A DNA stretch of 58,744 nt, from contig NZ_CANMUA010000013.1 in the NCBI RefSeq assembly GCF_947500995.1, forward strand, positions 1 to 58,744, read 5' to 3'. Under the pieces are notes generated by a model. That model was not told the origin of the DNA, did not search any database, and saw only the letters and a list, made by a program, of their open reading frames with translations. Positions 36,701-44,600 of the stretch are shown here, one piece after another. Position 1 is the stretch's first letter. Each line of letters opens with the position of its first letter. This stretch comes from an uncultured Serinicoccus sp. Lineage in GTDB: Bacteria > Actinomycetota > Actinomycetes > Actinomycetales > Dermatophilaceae. The translations under genes were made by a program, and so were the position numbers.

Positions 36701-37066
36701 CACCTGCGCGACGCGGAGGGCATGTCCCGGGTCATGCGGCGGGGCCCGGGCAGCGGCGCGTCCCTGGCCCAGGACTGGAGGCGGACCGCCCGGCACGCCC
36801 GCGAGGTGGTGGAGCGCCTGCTCTACGGCAACAGGCCACCGCGGCCGGGCGCCGAGGGGGAGTCCCCGGGGCGTGCCGTCGGCTCGCCCACCCGGACCCG
36901 GCCGGACGCGCCGTCCCGGGACCGGCGCACCGACGGCTTCGGCCGCCCTCGCGTGGCCTCGCCGCCGCGCGACGCCGGCCACTTCCCCCCGCCCCGCCGC
37001 GACCCGTTCGGGCGGTCCCCCCGCGGTCGCCGTGGCGAGGACGGACCCGGCCCCGCCGGTCCGTAG
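33782..37066 (+). CDS. glnE: Glutamine synthetase adenylyltransferase/deadenylase
   Basis: A bifunctional enzyme that adds or removes AMP on glutamine synthetase according to nitrogen status. The 1094 residues hold two nucleotidyltransferase domains: the deadenylase site VVAMGKTGGRELNYISDVDVIFL (about 235-258) and the adenylylase site GMGRLGGREVGYASDADVMFVYE (about 738-760), each with a helical GlnD_UR_UTase region after it. Both DxD pairs are intact. The first 45 and last 75 residues are Arg/Pro/Gly-rich and look disordered, longer than usual. GTG 33782 follows GGAGG by seven bases. Its TAG stop is shared with the next -10 box. Confidence 0.95.
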   Translation: MPPPDSTRPDAAVDGRPRSGNRPGGTQLGAGRLARGGFQDSGRAGRLLEEVLGRLGDAGDEPEMDVAGLLADLGASADPDAALLLLVRLLDPRSTGADGRRCDEVTLPVVRAGGEPRRRLLSLLGGSVALGETLLRHPEHVSDVAEGLSPEPWSIVEAVRGQQGRAGMDALRVAYRCQLLRVATADLTSPEPVTLLPAVGGALADLASAALEGALLLARAEVEDEQTCALTVVAMGKTGGRELNYISDVDVIFLAAPRSGAQESAALAVGGRLATAVMRICGESTSEGALWQVDAALRPEGKNGPLVRSLDSHREYYQRWAKTWEFQALLKARVVAGDGDLGRRWLELVEPMVWEAAGRGNFVDEVQSMRRRVEQHVRRDEVDRQIKLGPGGLRDIEFSVQLLQLVHGRADPALRSRTTLEALAALRDGGYVGREDAQALDEAYRLLRCLEHRVQLHRMKRTHLMPTGEADLRRLGRSLGERGDADRAVLQRWKGVRREVRRLHERLFYRPLLSAVARLSSDEARLSPEAARARLAALGFRDPAGAMRHLEALTEGVSRRATIQRHLLPVMLSWFADGADPDAGLLAFRRISDALGTTHWYLGMLRDEGSAAQRLARVLSSSRYAVDLLIRSPETVALLGDEAELVAPDKDALVARMTAAATRQESAGEAFASVRSVRARELVRIVLGDLAAGWEGPLVRQALSDLTDAYLEGALGVATRRVLARRGEEAAAALLLVGMGRLGGREVGYASDADVMFVYEPLPEASAELAAEQAVEIVTELRKGLTGPGPDPVLELDAGLRPEGKAGPLVRSLEGYRSYYERWSAGWESQALLRARPVAGDAGLGEAFAEMVRPLRWPDGGIDDAAVREIRKLKARMEAERLPRGADPRTHLKLGMGGLSDVEWVAQLLQLQHAHDHPGLRTTSTIEALRAAGEAGLLSDQDQVPLVQAWCVASQLRDAGIVWRGRPVDSVPSHLRDAEGMSRVMRRGPGSGASLAQDWRRTARHAREVVERLLYGNRPPRPGAEGESPGRAVGSPTRTRPDAPSRDRRTDGFGRPRVASPPRDAGHFPPPRRDPFGRSPRGRRGEDGPGPAGP

Positions 37067-37076
37067 GATGTGCCGG

Positions 37077-37721
37077 GTGAGCCGACCCGACGATGTGACG
37101 ACGTCCGGACGCTCCCAGGGGCTCGTCCTCGCGTCCGGCCCGCGGCACGAGGTCGATGCCTGGGTGGGCGCCAGCATCGTCCCGGTCACCGTGGTCCCGC
37201 TGCAGGGCTGGGTGGCCGTGGTCACCCGCGGCCCCTCCCGTGCCGGGCCGCCCTACGAGGACGGTGGGCTGCTCAGCGCCTGCCGGGCGCTGTCCGCCAA
37301 GGCCGCACCGGGACTCGGGTTCTTCGAGGTGGACGGGCGCGCCCTGGTGACGCTGCACCAGCCGGGGCGGCGCCGTCGGGTCCGCTGGGTGGTGTGGGAG
37401 CCGGAGAAGGGCCTGTTGCGACCGCCGGGCCTGGACCTCGCCGGACCTGCGGAGATCGTCGGTCTGGCGGGCGCCGCCCCGGCCGTGCGGGACGAGCTCG
37501 TGGACCTGCTGCACGAGACCCGGGTGCGCCCGGCCCGCATGCTGCAGGCCGTCATGGCCACCCTCGGTCTGCCCGGCACCCGCCTGGTGGAGGACCCCGC
37601 CCACGCGGACGCGCTCCCGGGTGCGGTCCGCAGCGAGCCCGACCCTCAGCAGGTCGGGTGGTTCCAGGACGCCGTCCGCGACTCCGTCCGCCTGCGCCGA
37701 GAGCTGGGCGTGCTGTCGTGA
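37077..37721 (+). CDS. Hypothetical protein between glnE and the PriA-like gene
   Basis: A 214-residue soluble protein of unknown family. It has an N-terminal alpha/beta region (about 12-90: LVLASGPRHEVDAWVG, VTVVPLQGWVAVVTRG), a middle that ends in RRRRVRWVVWEPEKGLL, and a C-terminal helical part (about 135-214: VRDELVDLLHETRVRPARMLQAVMATLGLPG). GTG 37077 is preceded by TAGGAT at seven bases, whose TAG is the glnE stop. It overlaps the next gene (GTGA), so it forms an operon with the PriA-like and SseB genes. hisH often occupies this spot in relatives, but no glutamine amidotransferase motif is present. Confidence 0.7.
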   Translation: MSRPDDVTTSGRSQGLVLASGPRHEVDAWVGASIVPVTVVPLQGWVAVVTRGPSRAGPPYEDGGLLSACRALSAKAAPGLGFFEVDGRALVTLHQPGRRRRVRWVVWEPEKGLLRPPGLDLAGPAEIVGLAGAAPAVRDELVDLLHETRVRPARMLQAVMATLGLPGTRLVEDPAHADALPGAVRSEPDPQQVGWFQDAVRDSVRLRRELGVLS

Positions 37722-38425
37722 CCCGTGGCCTGACCCTCCTCCCGGCGGTGGACGTGGCGGCCGGTCGGGCGGCCCAGGTCCCCGGTGACGCCGGGGCTCG
37801 TCCGTCGGAGGTGGCCCTGTCCCTCGTGCGCGAGGGTGCTCGGCTCCTCCACCTCGTCGACCTGGACCACGCCTTCGGCCGAGGTGGCGACCCCGAGCTC
37901 ATGGCGGGTCTGGTCGAGGAGCTGCCCGTCCCGGTGCAGCTCTCCGGCGGCATCGCCGGGCCGGAGGACCTGTCCTGGGCGGAGAGCACCCGCGCCGTCC
38001 GCGTGGTCCTCGCCAGCTCGGCCCTGGCCGACCCCGCCCTCGTCGAGGAGGCGGCGCGCCGGCTGGGGGAGCGCCTGGTCGTCGCGATCGACGTGCGCGA
38101 CGGCGACGTCGTCGCCCGGGGGACGACGGTGCGGCTGGGCCCGGTCTCCGAGGTCGTCGCCAGGCACGCGGTCCTGCGCGAGGGCAGGGTGCGCGTGCTG
38201 GTGGCCGACGCGTCCCGCGACGGCCGGAGGACGGGGGCCGACGTGGCGCTCTTCAGCTCGGTCGCCCGGCTCGTGGGCTCGGCGGTGACCGCCTCCGGAG
38301 GGGTCGCCGGCCTGGCCGACCTGCGGGCGCTGCGCGACTGCCCGGACGTGGACGAGGTGGTGCTGGGAGCAGCGCTGCACGAGGGTGCGTTCACCCTGCA
38401 CGAGGCCCTGGAGGCCTGCCGGTGA
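37718..38425 (+). CDS. Divergent HisA/PriA-family TIM-barrel protein
   Basis: A 235-residue phosphoribosyl-isomerase-like barrel. Matches to HisA/PriA: LLPAVDVAAGRA (catalytic Asp), LLHLVDLDHAFGRGGD, VQLSGGIAG (phosphate loop), VAIDVRDG, VLVADASRDG (second Asp), VTASGGVAG and VVLGAALHEGAFTLHEAL. Differences: PriA has VRLVQG-like Arg-containing sequence after GRA, here it is AAQVPGDAGA; PriA has GRGW, here ARGTTV, so the conserved Arg19 and Trp145 (M. tuberculosis numbering) are lost. It may be an altered isomerase or a relic with a new role. It sits in the priA position upstream of sseB. Confidence 0.75.
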   Translation: MTRGLTLLPAVDVAAGRAAQVPGDAGARPSEVALSLVREGARLLHLVDLDHAFGRGGDPELMAGLVEELPVPVQLSGGIAGPEDLSWAESTRAVRVVLASSALADPALVEEAARRLGERLVVAIDVRDGDVVARGTTVRLGPVSEVVARHAVLREGRVRVLVADASRDGRRTGADVALFSSVARLVGSAVTASGGVAGLADLRALRDCPDVDEVVLGAALHEGAFTLHEALEACR

Positions 38426-39180
38426 CCGGCCGCTTCTCCCAGCACCGGCCGCAGGACGGCGCCGACACCGGCGGCGTGCCGTGGGCCGGCCGCACCCTGA
38501 CCGGTACCGGCTTCGACGGCGACACCGGGGAGGCGGACGCGGTCCTGGCGGGGCTGCTCGGCGGCGGCGACGCCGAGGCGACCGACGTGGTGGCCGCCGT
38601 CGCCCGGGCGCGGCTGGTCGTGCCGATCGTCGCGGTGGCCGCCGAGGTCGACGACAGCTCGGGCACCCCCGTCGACGCGCGCAGCGACATGGCCTCGGTC
38701 ACCCTGGTCGCGCCGGACGGTCAGCGCGCGCTGCCGGCCTTCACCAGCACGCGGGCGCTCACCGCCTGGGACCCCCGCGCCCGTCCGGTGCCGGTGACGG
38801 CGCAGCGAGCCGCCCGGGCCGCGCTGCAGGAGGGCTGCGAGGTGGTACCGCTGGACCTCCCAGCCCGACCGGGCCCGGCCGCCTGGACGCTCACCGGGAG
38901 CATGGTGCGCGCGCTCGCGACCGGGCGGTCCTGGGCTCCGGCGCACCGCGACGAGCACGTCGCGCGCGCCGTGGCGGCAGCGGTGGCGCAGGAGGACGCC
39001 GTGCGGGGGCACGACCTCGGCGGGGAGGGGGGCGAGCTGGTCGTGACGCTCGCCCTGCGGCCGGGGCTCACCGGACCCGAGCTGGAGGGCGTCGTGGCAC
39101 GGCTCGGCCGGGGGATCGGGCTGGAGCCCGAGGTGCGCGAGCGCATCGACGCGGTCGCGTTCCGCCTGCGCACCGCCTGA
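38422..39180 (+). CDS. SseB-family protein
   Basis: A 252-residue cytoplasmic protein with the SseB N-terminal domain: ARARLVVPIVAVAAEV, DMASVTLVAPDGQRALPAFTSTRALTAWDPRARPVPV and a following helix region. The family occurs between priA and infC in many Micrococcales. The molecular role is unknown. The start ATG overlaps the PriA-like stop (ATGA). A 14-base perfect stem follows after 44 bases and ends the operon. Confidence 0.82.
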   Translation: MTGRFSQHRPQDGADTGGVPWAGRTLTGTGFDGDTGEADAVLAGLLGGGDAEATDVVAAVARARLVVPIVAVAAEVDDSSGTPVDARSDMASVTLVAPDGQRALPAFTSTRALTAWDPRARPVPVTAQRAARAALQEGCEVVPLDLPARPGPAAWTLTGSMVRALATGRSWAPAHRDEHVARAVAAAVAQEDAVRGHDLGGEGGELVVTLALRPGLTGPELEGVVARLGRGIGLEPEVRERIDAVAFRLRTA

Positions 39181-39224
39181 GCAGAGGCCGGCCGACGCAC
39201 CACCTCGAAGGAGCCCGGCACACG

Positions 39225-39264
39225 GGAGCGCCCCACCGGCCGCGGTGCGGCGGTGGGGCGCTCC
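39225..39264. terminator. Bidirectional terminator between sseB and katA
   Basis: GGAGCGCCCCACCG and CGGTGGGGCGCTCC form a perfect 14-base stem with a 12-base loop in the gap between two convergent genes. The symmetry serves both strands. No long U-tract. Confidence 0.75.
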
Positions 39265-39295
39265 GGTCGATCTGCGGCGTCGGCGCGCCGCCGTC

Positions 39296-40864
39296 TCAGC
39301 GGTGGCTGCCGACCAGATCCTCCCGGGCCTCGCCCAGGGACTCGACCTGCGGCGTGCCGCCGTCGCTCTCCCTGACCTCGGCCTCGGTGGCGATCTGCTC
39401 GATGCGCTCACCCACGCCCTGGTGGATGTTCCGCCAGTACTCGTAGACGCGCTCCCGGATCATCGGGTCGCACGCGCCCATCATGCCGCCGACCGTCTGG
39501 GCCAGGCGCTCGCGCTGGGCGTCGTCGTAGACCTCGCCCACCAGCAGGGCGGCCTGCCCGGTGTCGCTGTCGTCCTCGCGCAGGTCGTAGGCCTGGCGGA
39601 CCAGCTCGCCGTCGGCCTCCCAGCCGTTCTCCACGGGGCCGGTCCGGTCCGACCACGGGCGACCGTAGGAGTTGGTGACGTAGGTGGGCTGGCTCCCCGA
39701 GTGCAGGTAGGCCATCGGTCCGTCGAACTGGTAGGTGTTGACCTGGACCTTGGGCTGGTTCACCGGCAGGTGGGTGAAGTTGGCACCGATGCGGTGCCGC
39801 TGGGCGTCCGGGTAGGAGAACACGCGCGCCAGCAGCATCTTGTCGGGGGAGACGCCGGTGCCGACCACCTGGTTGGACGGCGAGAAGGCGACCTGCTCGA
39901 TCTGGGCGAACCAGTTCTCCGGGTTGCGGTTCAGCGTCATCCTGCCCACCTTGACGAGCGGGTAGTCCGAGTGGGGCCACACCTTGGTCAGGTCGAACGG
40001 GTTGTAGCGGTAGGTCTTGGCCTCGTCGTACGGCATGACCTGCACCGACAGGGTCCAACTGGGGTGGTCGCCGCGGTCGATCGCCTCGAAGAGGTCGCGC
40101 CGGTGGTAGTCGGCGTCGGAGCCGGCGAGCCGGTCCGCCTCCTCGTTGCTGATGTTGTGGACACCCTGGTCGCTGTGCCAGTGGTACTTCACCCAGAAGC
40201 GCTCCCCCTGCTCGTTGACCCACATGTAGGTGTGCGAGGAGTAGCCGTTCATCTCGCGCCACGTCCTCGGCAGCCCACGGTCGCCCATGAGGTAGCTCAC
40301 CTGGTGCGAGGACTCGGGGTTGGCGGTCCAGAAGTCCCACTGCATGTTGGGGTCGCGCAGCCCGCTGTCCGGGGTGCGGCGCTGGGACCGGATGAAGTTC
40401 GGGAACTTCAGCGGGTCCCGCACGAAGAAGATGGGGGTGTTGTTGCCGACGATGTCCAGGTTGCCCTCGTCGGTGTAGAGCCGCACCGAGAAGCCGCGCA
40501 CGTCCCGCCAGGTGTCGGGCGACCCCTGCTCACCGGCGACGGTGGAGAAGCGGGTGATGACCTCGCTGGAGGCCCCCTGCTGGAAGATGCCGGCCTTGGT
40601 GTAGGCCGAGACGTCCTCGGTGGTCTCGAACGTGCCGAAGGCGCCGGAGCCCTTGGCGTGGGGCAGGCGCTCCGGGACCTTCTCCCGGTCGAAGTGCGCC
40701 AGCGCCTCGACGAGGCTGACGTCGTGCAGCATGAGCGGGCCGTTCGGCCCGACCGAGAGGCTGTTGCGGTCGGAGTCGTGGGGCGCGCCGTTCGACGTGG
40801 TTCCTCCGGTGGGCTCGGGGCCCTGGCCGGAGTGCTCGGCGTTCACGTATCCGGGGTAGGTCAT
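39296..40864 (-). CDS. katA: Monofunctional haem catalase
   Basis: Converts hydrogen peroxide to water and oxygen. The 522-residue clade 3-like catalase has the distal His in [15 protein letters not shown], the distal Asn in [11 protein letters not shown] and the haem-ligand Tyr in [14 protein letters not shown], with [21 protein letters not shown] and NADPH-region residues. No signal peptide. The C-terminal 25 residues are a polar tail. The ATG overlaps the Fur-family regulator stop (ATGA), so both genes form one operon. It contains no GTATGCC word, unlike most neighbouring genes of this length. Confidence 0.95.
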   Translation of the reverse strand: MTYPGYVNAEHSGQGPEPTGGTTSNGAPHDSDRNSLSVGPNGPLMLHDVSLVEALAHFDREKVPERLPHAKGSGAFGTFETTEDVSAYTKAGIFQQGASSEVITRFSTVAGEQGSPDTWRDVRGFSVRLYTDEGNLDIVGNNTPIFFVRDPLKFPNFIRSQRRTPDSGLRDPNMQWDFWTANPESSHQVSYLMGDRGLPRTWREMNGYSSHTYMWVNEQGERFWVKYHWHSDQGVHNISNEEADRLAGSDADYHRRDLFEAIDRGDHPSWTLSVQVMPYDEAKTYRYNPFDLTKVWPHSDYPLVKVGRMTLNRNPENWFAQIEQVAFSPSNQVVGTGVSPDKMLLARVFSYPDAQRHRIGANFTHLPVNQPKVQVNTYQFDGPMAYLHSGSQPTYVTNSYGRPWSDRTGPVENGWEADGELVRQAYDLREDDSDTGQAALLVGEVYDDAQRERLAQTVGGMMGACDPMIRERVYEYWRNIHQGVGERIEQIATEAEVRESDGGTPQVESLGEAREDLVGSHR

Positions 40865-41340
40865 ACCTGCTCCTTGGGATGGGTGGATGGGACATCGGTG
40901 GTCTGGTGGGTCGCGCGGTCGCGACACGCGGGGCACAGGCCCCAGTAGATGACCTCGGCCTCGTCGACCGCGAACCCCGCGGCGCTCGCGCCGGCCGTGT
41001 CGACGCAGGGAGCCGACCCGACCACGCAGGGCACGTCCACGAGCACCTCGCAGTCGCGGCAGACGACGTGGTGGTGGTTGTCCCCGAGGTCCAGCTCGTA
41101 GCGCGCCACCGCGTGCGCCGGCTGGATCCGGCGCACCAACCGCGCGGAGGCGAGGACGCGCAGCACGTCGTACACGCCCTGGACGGACACGCCCCGGTGC
41201 TGGGCCCGGGTGAGCCGCACCACGTCCGTCGCCTCGAGATGGGGGTGACGGTGGAGGGTGTCGAGGACGGCCAGGCGAGAAGGTGTGACCCGCAGACCGA
41301 CGCCCCGCAGGGTGTCGGCGAAGGCGGGTGACGGGGTCAT
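40861..41340 (-). CDS. Fur-family regulator of catalase (FurA/PerR-like)
   Basis: A 159-residue metal-dependent repressor. The winged helix is [26 protein letters not shown]...[21 protein letters not shown]. The metal-sensing motif is HHHVVCRDC, and a second Cys pair is in CPACRD, together a structural zinc site. Position upstream of a catalase with an operator at 41360-41378 fits autoregulated, peroxide- or iron-responsive control as for FurA-KatG. The start at 41340 has no Shine-Dalgarno and lies just downstream of the operator, so the message is probably leaderless. Confidence 0.9.
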   Translation of the reverse strand: MTPSPAFADTLRGVGLRVTPSRLAVLDTLHRHPHLEATDVVRLTRAQHRGVSVQGVYDVLRVLASARLVRRIQPAHAVARYELDLGDNHHHVVCRDCEVLVDVPCVVGSAPCVDTAGASAAGFAVDEAEVIYWGLCPACRDRATHQTTDVPSTHPKEQV

Positions 41341-41359
41341 ACCCCCACCCGATCACGAA

Positions 41360-41378
41360 AACTTGAACGACTCAAGTT
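41360..41378. promoter_or_regulatory. Fur-type operator upstream of the fur-katA operon
   Basis: AACTTGA-ACGAC-TCAAGTT is a perfect 7-base inverted repeat with a five-base centre, AT-rich against a GC-rich background. On the minus strand it covers a TTGAGT -35 element, with TCGGGT 17 bases downstream and ATG soon after, so a bound repressor would block the operon. The TTGA/TCAA half-sites resemble known actinobacterial FurA boxes. Confidence 0.7.
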
Positions 41379-41623
41379 GGGGTGGCGCCCGGCGCCCCTG
41401 GTCAGCGAGGGGCAAAGGTTCGGTATGAAGATCGTCAAGTTCGTTGCGCCCTGTGAAACCGCCTCCATAGTGTCGACGACGAGCCGGGGCGTCCGTCCTC
41501 GGCAGACCATGGGTGGATCCGGGGATGGTGGTAGGCCGCGTCGCGGCCCTGTCGGGACTGCTGGACGACGGTGGCAGACCTGCCGCGTCGACGAACGTAC
41601 CGTTGAAGAAAGTAGGGCAGTTG

Positions 41624-44600
41624 ATGCACTCATCATCCCCACGGCGCTGGTGGGCCACCCTGGCCACCGGCGCCTTGCTCGTCCCGGGCGCCGCCACGCT
41701 GCCGGCGTCCGCGACGTCGGTGGCCGCCGGTCCCGACGAGAAGATCGAGGCGGCGGTGGACGCCGCGCTGGAGAGCCAGGGGCGCTCGGACGTCTGGGTC
41801 CGCTTCGGCGACCGGCCCGACCTGCAGCAGTTCGCCTCGATCACCGACTGGGACAAGCGGGGCCAGGCGGTCGCTGATGCGTTGCAGGCATCCGCGACGC
41901 AGAGCCAGGCCGACCTGCGCCAGGATCTGGACGACGCGGGGGTGGAGTACCGCAGCTTCTGGGCGACCAACTCGATCCGCGTCGACGCCGCCGACCTCGA
42001 CCTGGTGACGTCGATGGCGTCCGAGCAGGGCGTCGAGGGCATCTACGCCCCGATGGAGATCGAGCTGCCGCCCCTCAAGGTGGAGGAGCCGCAGATGGCG
42101 CCGGCCGCCGTCGAGTGGGGGGTCGACGACGTCAACGCTCCCGAGGTGTGGAACGACCTCGGCATCCGCGGAGAGGGCGTCGTCGTCGCCACGATCGACT
42201 CGGGTGCGCAGTACGACCACCCGGCGCTGGTGAACTCTTACCGGGGCAACAACGGCGACGGCACCTTCGACCACGACTACAACTGGTTCGACGCCGCCGG
42301 CACCTCGCCCGACGCCCCGGCGGACGGCGACGGGCACGGCACCCACGTGACCGGCACCATGGTCGGCGACGACGGTGGCGACAACCAGGTGGGCGTCGCC
42401 CCCGGCGCCACGTGGATCGCCGCCAACGGCTGCTGCCCCAGCGACGCGGCGCTCATCGCCTCCGGCGAGTGGATGCTCGAGCCCACCGACCTCGAGGGCG
42501 AGAACCCGGACGTCTCGAAGCGCCCGCACATCATCAACAACAGCTGGGGCACCACCGCCCCCTCGAACGCCCCCTTCATGGAGGACATCATCGAGGCGTG
42601 GGCGGCCAGCGGCCAGTTCGGCGTCTTCGCCAACGGCAACTCCGGCCCCTCCTGCGAGAGCTCCGGCTCACCGGGCAGCCGCATCGTGGCCTACAGCGTC
42701 GGCAACTACAACATCAACCACACCATCTCCGGGACCTCCGGTCGCGGCGCGGGCCAGGACGGGGAGATCAAGCCCAACATCTCGGCCCCCGGCAGCGCGG
42801 TGCGCTCCTCCGTCCCCGGCAACGGGTATGCCGTGTACAGCGGCACCTCGATGGCCAGCCCGCACGTCGCGGGCGCGGTGGCGCTGGCGTGGTCCGGCGC
42901 ACCGGCCCTGATCGGTGATGTCGAGGGCACGCGCAACCTGCTCAACGGCACGGCGATCGACACCGAGGACCTGCAGTGCGGCGGCACCGCCGAGGACAAC
43001 AACGTCTTCGGCGAGGGCCGGCTGGACGCCCTCGAGCTGGTGACCTCCTCGCCCATCGGGGACGCCGGCACGCTGGAGGGCACCGTCACGGACGCCAGCA
43101 GCGGCGACCCGCTCGCCGACGCCTCCGTCGTCATCGAGGGCGGCACCGAGCGCGAGCTGCTCACCGGTGAGGCGGGCGAGTACTCGGCGACCCTGTCCTC
43201 GGGCGACTACGACCTCACGATGAGCACGTTCGGGTATGCCACCGAGACCGCGAGCGCCACCGTCGAGCCGGGTGGGACGACCACCGTCGACGCGGCGCTC
43301 GAGCCGGTCCCGAGCGGGACCGTGACGGGCACCGTCACCGACGGCTCCGGCTACGGCTTCCCGCTCTACGCGCGGGTGAGCGCCGAGGGGACCCCCGCGG
43401 CGGCCTACACCGACCCCGAGACCGGTGAGTTCTCGCTGGACCTGCCCGAGGGCGAGACCTTCGAGCTCACGGTGCAGGTGCAGTACCCCGGATACCTCTC
43501 CACGACGGTCGAGGCCTCCGCCGGAGGCGAGGGACTCGACGTCTCCGTCCCGGTCGACGCCGCGACGTGCACCGCCCCCGGGTACGCCTACGACGTCGAC
43601 GGCGTGACCGAGAGCTTCGACGGGGCATCCGCGCCCGAGGGCTGGGAGGTCGTCGACGAGGCAGGGACAGGTGAGGTCTGGCGGTTCGACGACCCGGGTG
43701 AGCGCGGCAACCTCACCGGTGGTGAGGGCGGCTTCGCGGTCGTCGACTCCGACTTCTACGGGTCGGGCGGCAGCCAGGACACCTACCTCGTCAGCCCGTC
43801 CGTCGACATGAGCGACCTGTCCGAGCCCGTCGTCGGCTTCCAGCAGGACTTCTACGCCCTGGGCGCGGACCTGGCCGACGTCGAGCTCAGCACCGACGGT
43901 GGCGAGACCTGGACGACCGTCCTGAGCCAGGACAACTCCGTCCGCGGGCCCATGGAGCAGGTCGTGCAGCTGCCCGACGCGGCAGGCGAGTCCGACGTCA
44001 AGGTGGCCTTCCACTACCACCAGGCCTCCTACGCCTGGTGGTGGCAGGTCGACGACGTCTTCCTGGGCAACCGGGCCTGCTCGCCCACCGGCGAGGGCGG
44101 CTACGTGGTCGGCAACGTCTACGGCGAGGAGGACGGCGAGGGTGTCGTCGGCGCGACCGTCACCAACGTGGACGCGCCGGAGGAGTCCGGCACCACGATG
44201 GCGACCCCGTCGGACGACAACCTGGACGACGGCTTCTACTGGCTGTTCTCGGCCTCCCCGGGGACGCACCCCTTCGAGGCATCGGCCCGCGGCTTCGCCT
44301 CCACCACGCAGGACGTCACCGTCGCCGCGTCCGACGCGGTGCGCGCGGACTTCGTCCTCGGCTCCGGCTTCGTCGTCGTGGACGAGAGCGAGATCGAGGT
44401 CTACCAGCCGCTCGGGTCCACGCGGAACCACCGTTTCTGGGTGAACAACACCGGGTCCGGCGCCGCCGAGGTGACCATGACCGAGCAGGCCGGCGGGTTC
44501 GAGATCCTGCGCGTCGACGGCTCCACCGAGCGCATGGGTGCGGCCTACGAGGGAGACGAGGGTGAGGTCGTCACGCTCGACGTGGAGACCTCGCTGGCCG

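Noticed and set aside
33749-37225. 1158-codon minus-strand frame opposite glnE
   Set aside because: Antisense shadow of a gene with two intact nucleotidyltransferase domains.
39296-41356. A 686-residue minus-strand frame that seems to fuse an N-terminal domain to catalase
   Set aside because: The Fur-family regulator occupies 40861-41340 in another frame and overlaps the catalase ATG (ATGA). The extra 164 residues are the shadow of that gene.
41379-41623. Short plus-strand frame near 41424 or a leader gene before the protease
   Set aside because: The frame starting MKIVKFVAPCETAS is short, has no family likeness and no ribosome site. Only a weak possible promoter (TTGCGC at 41444 with CATAGT at 41466) is seen.
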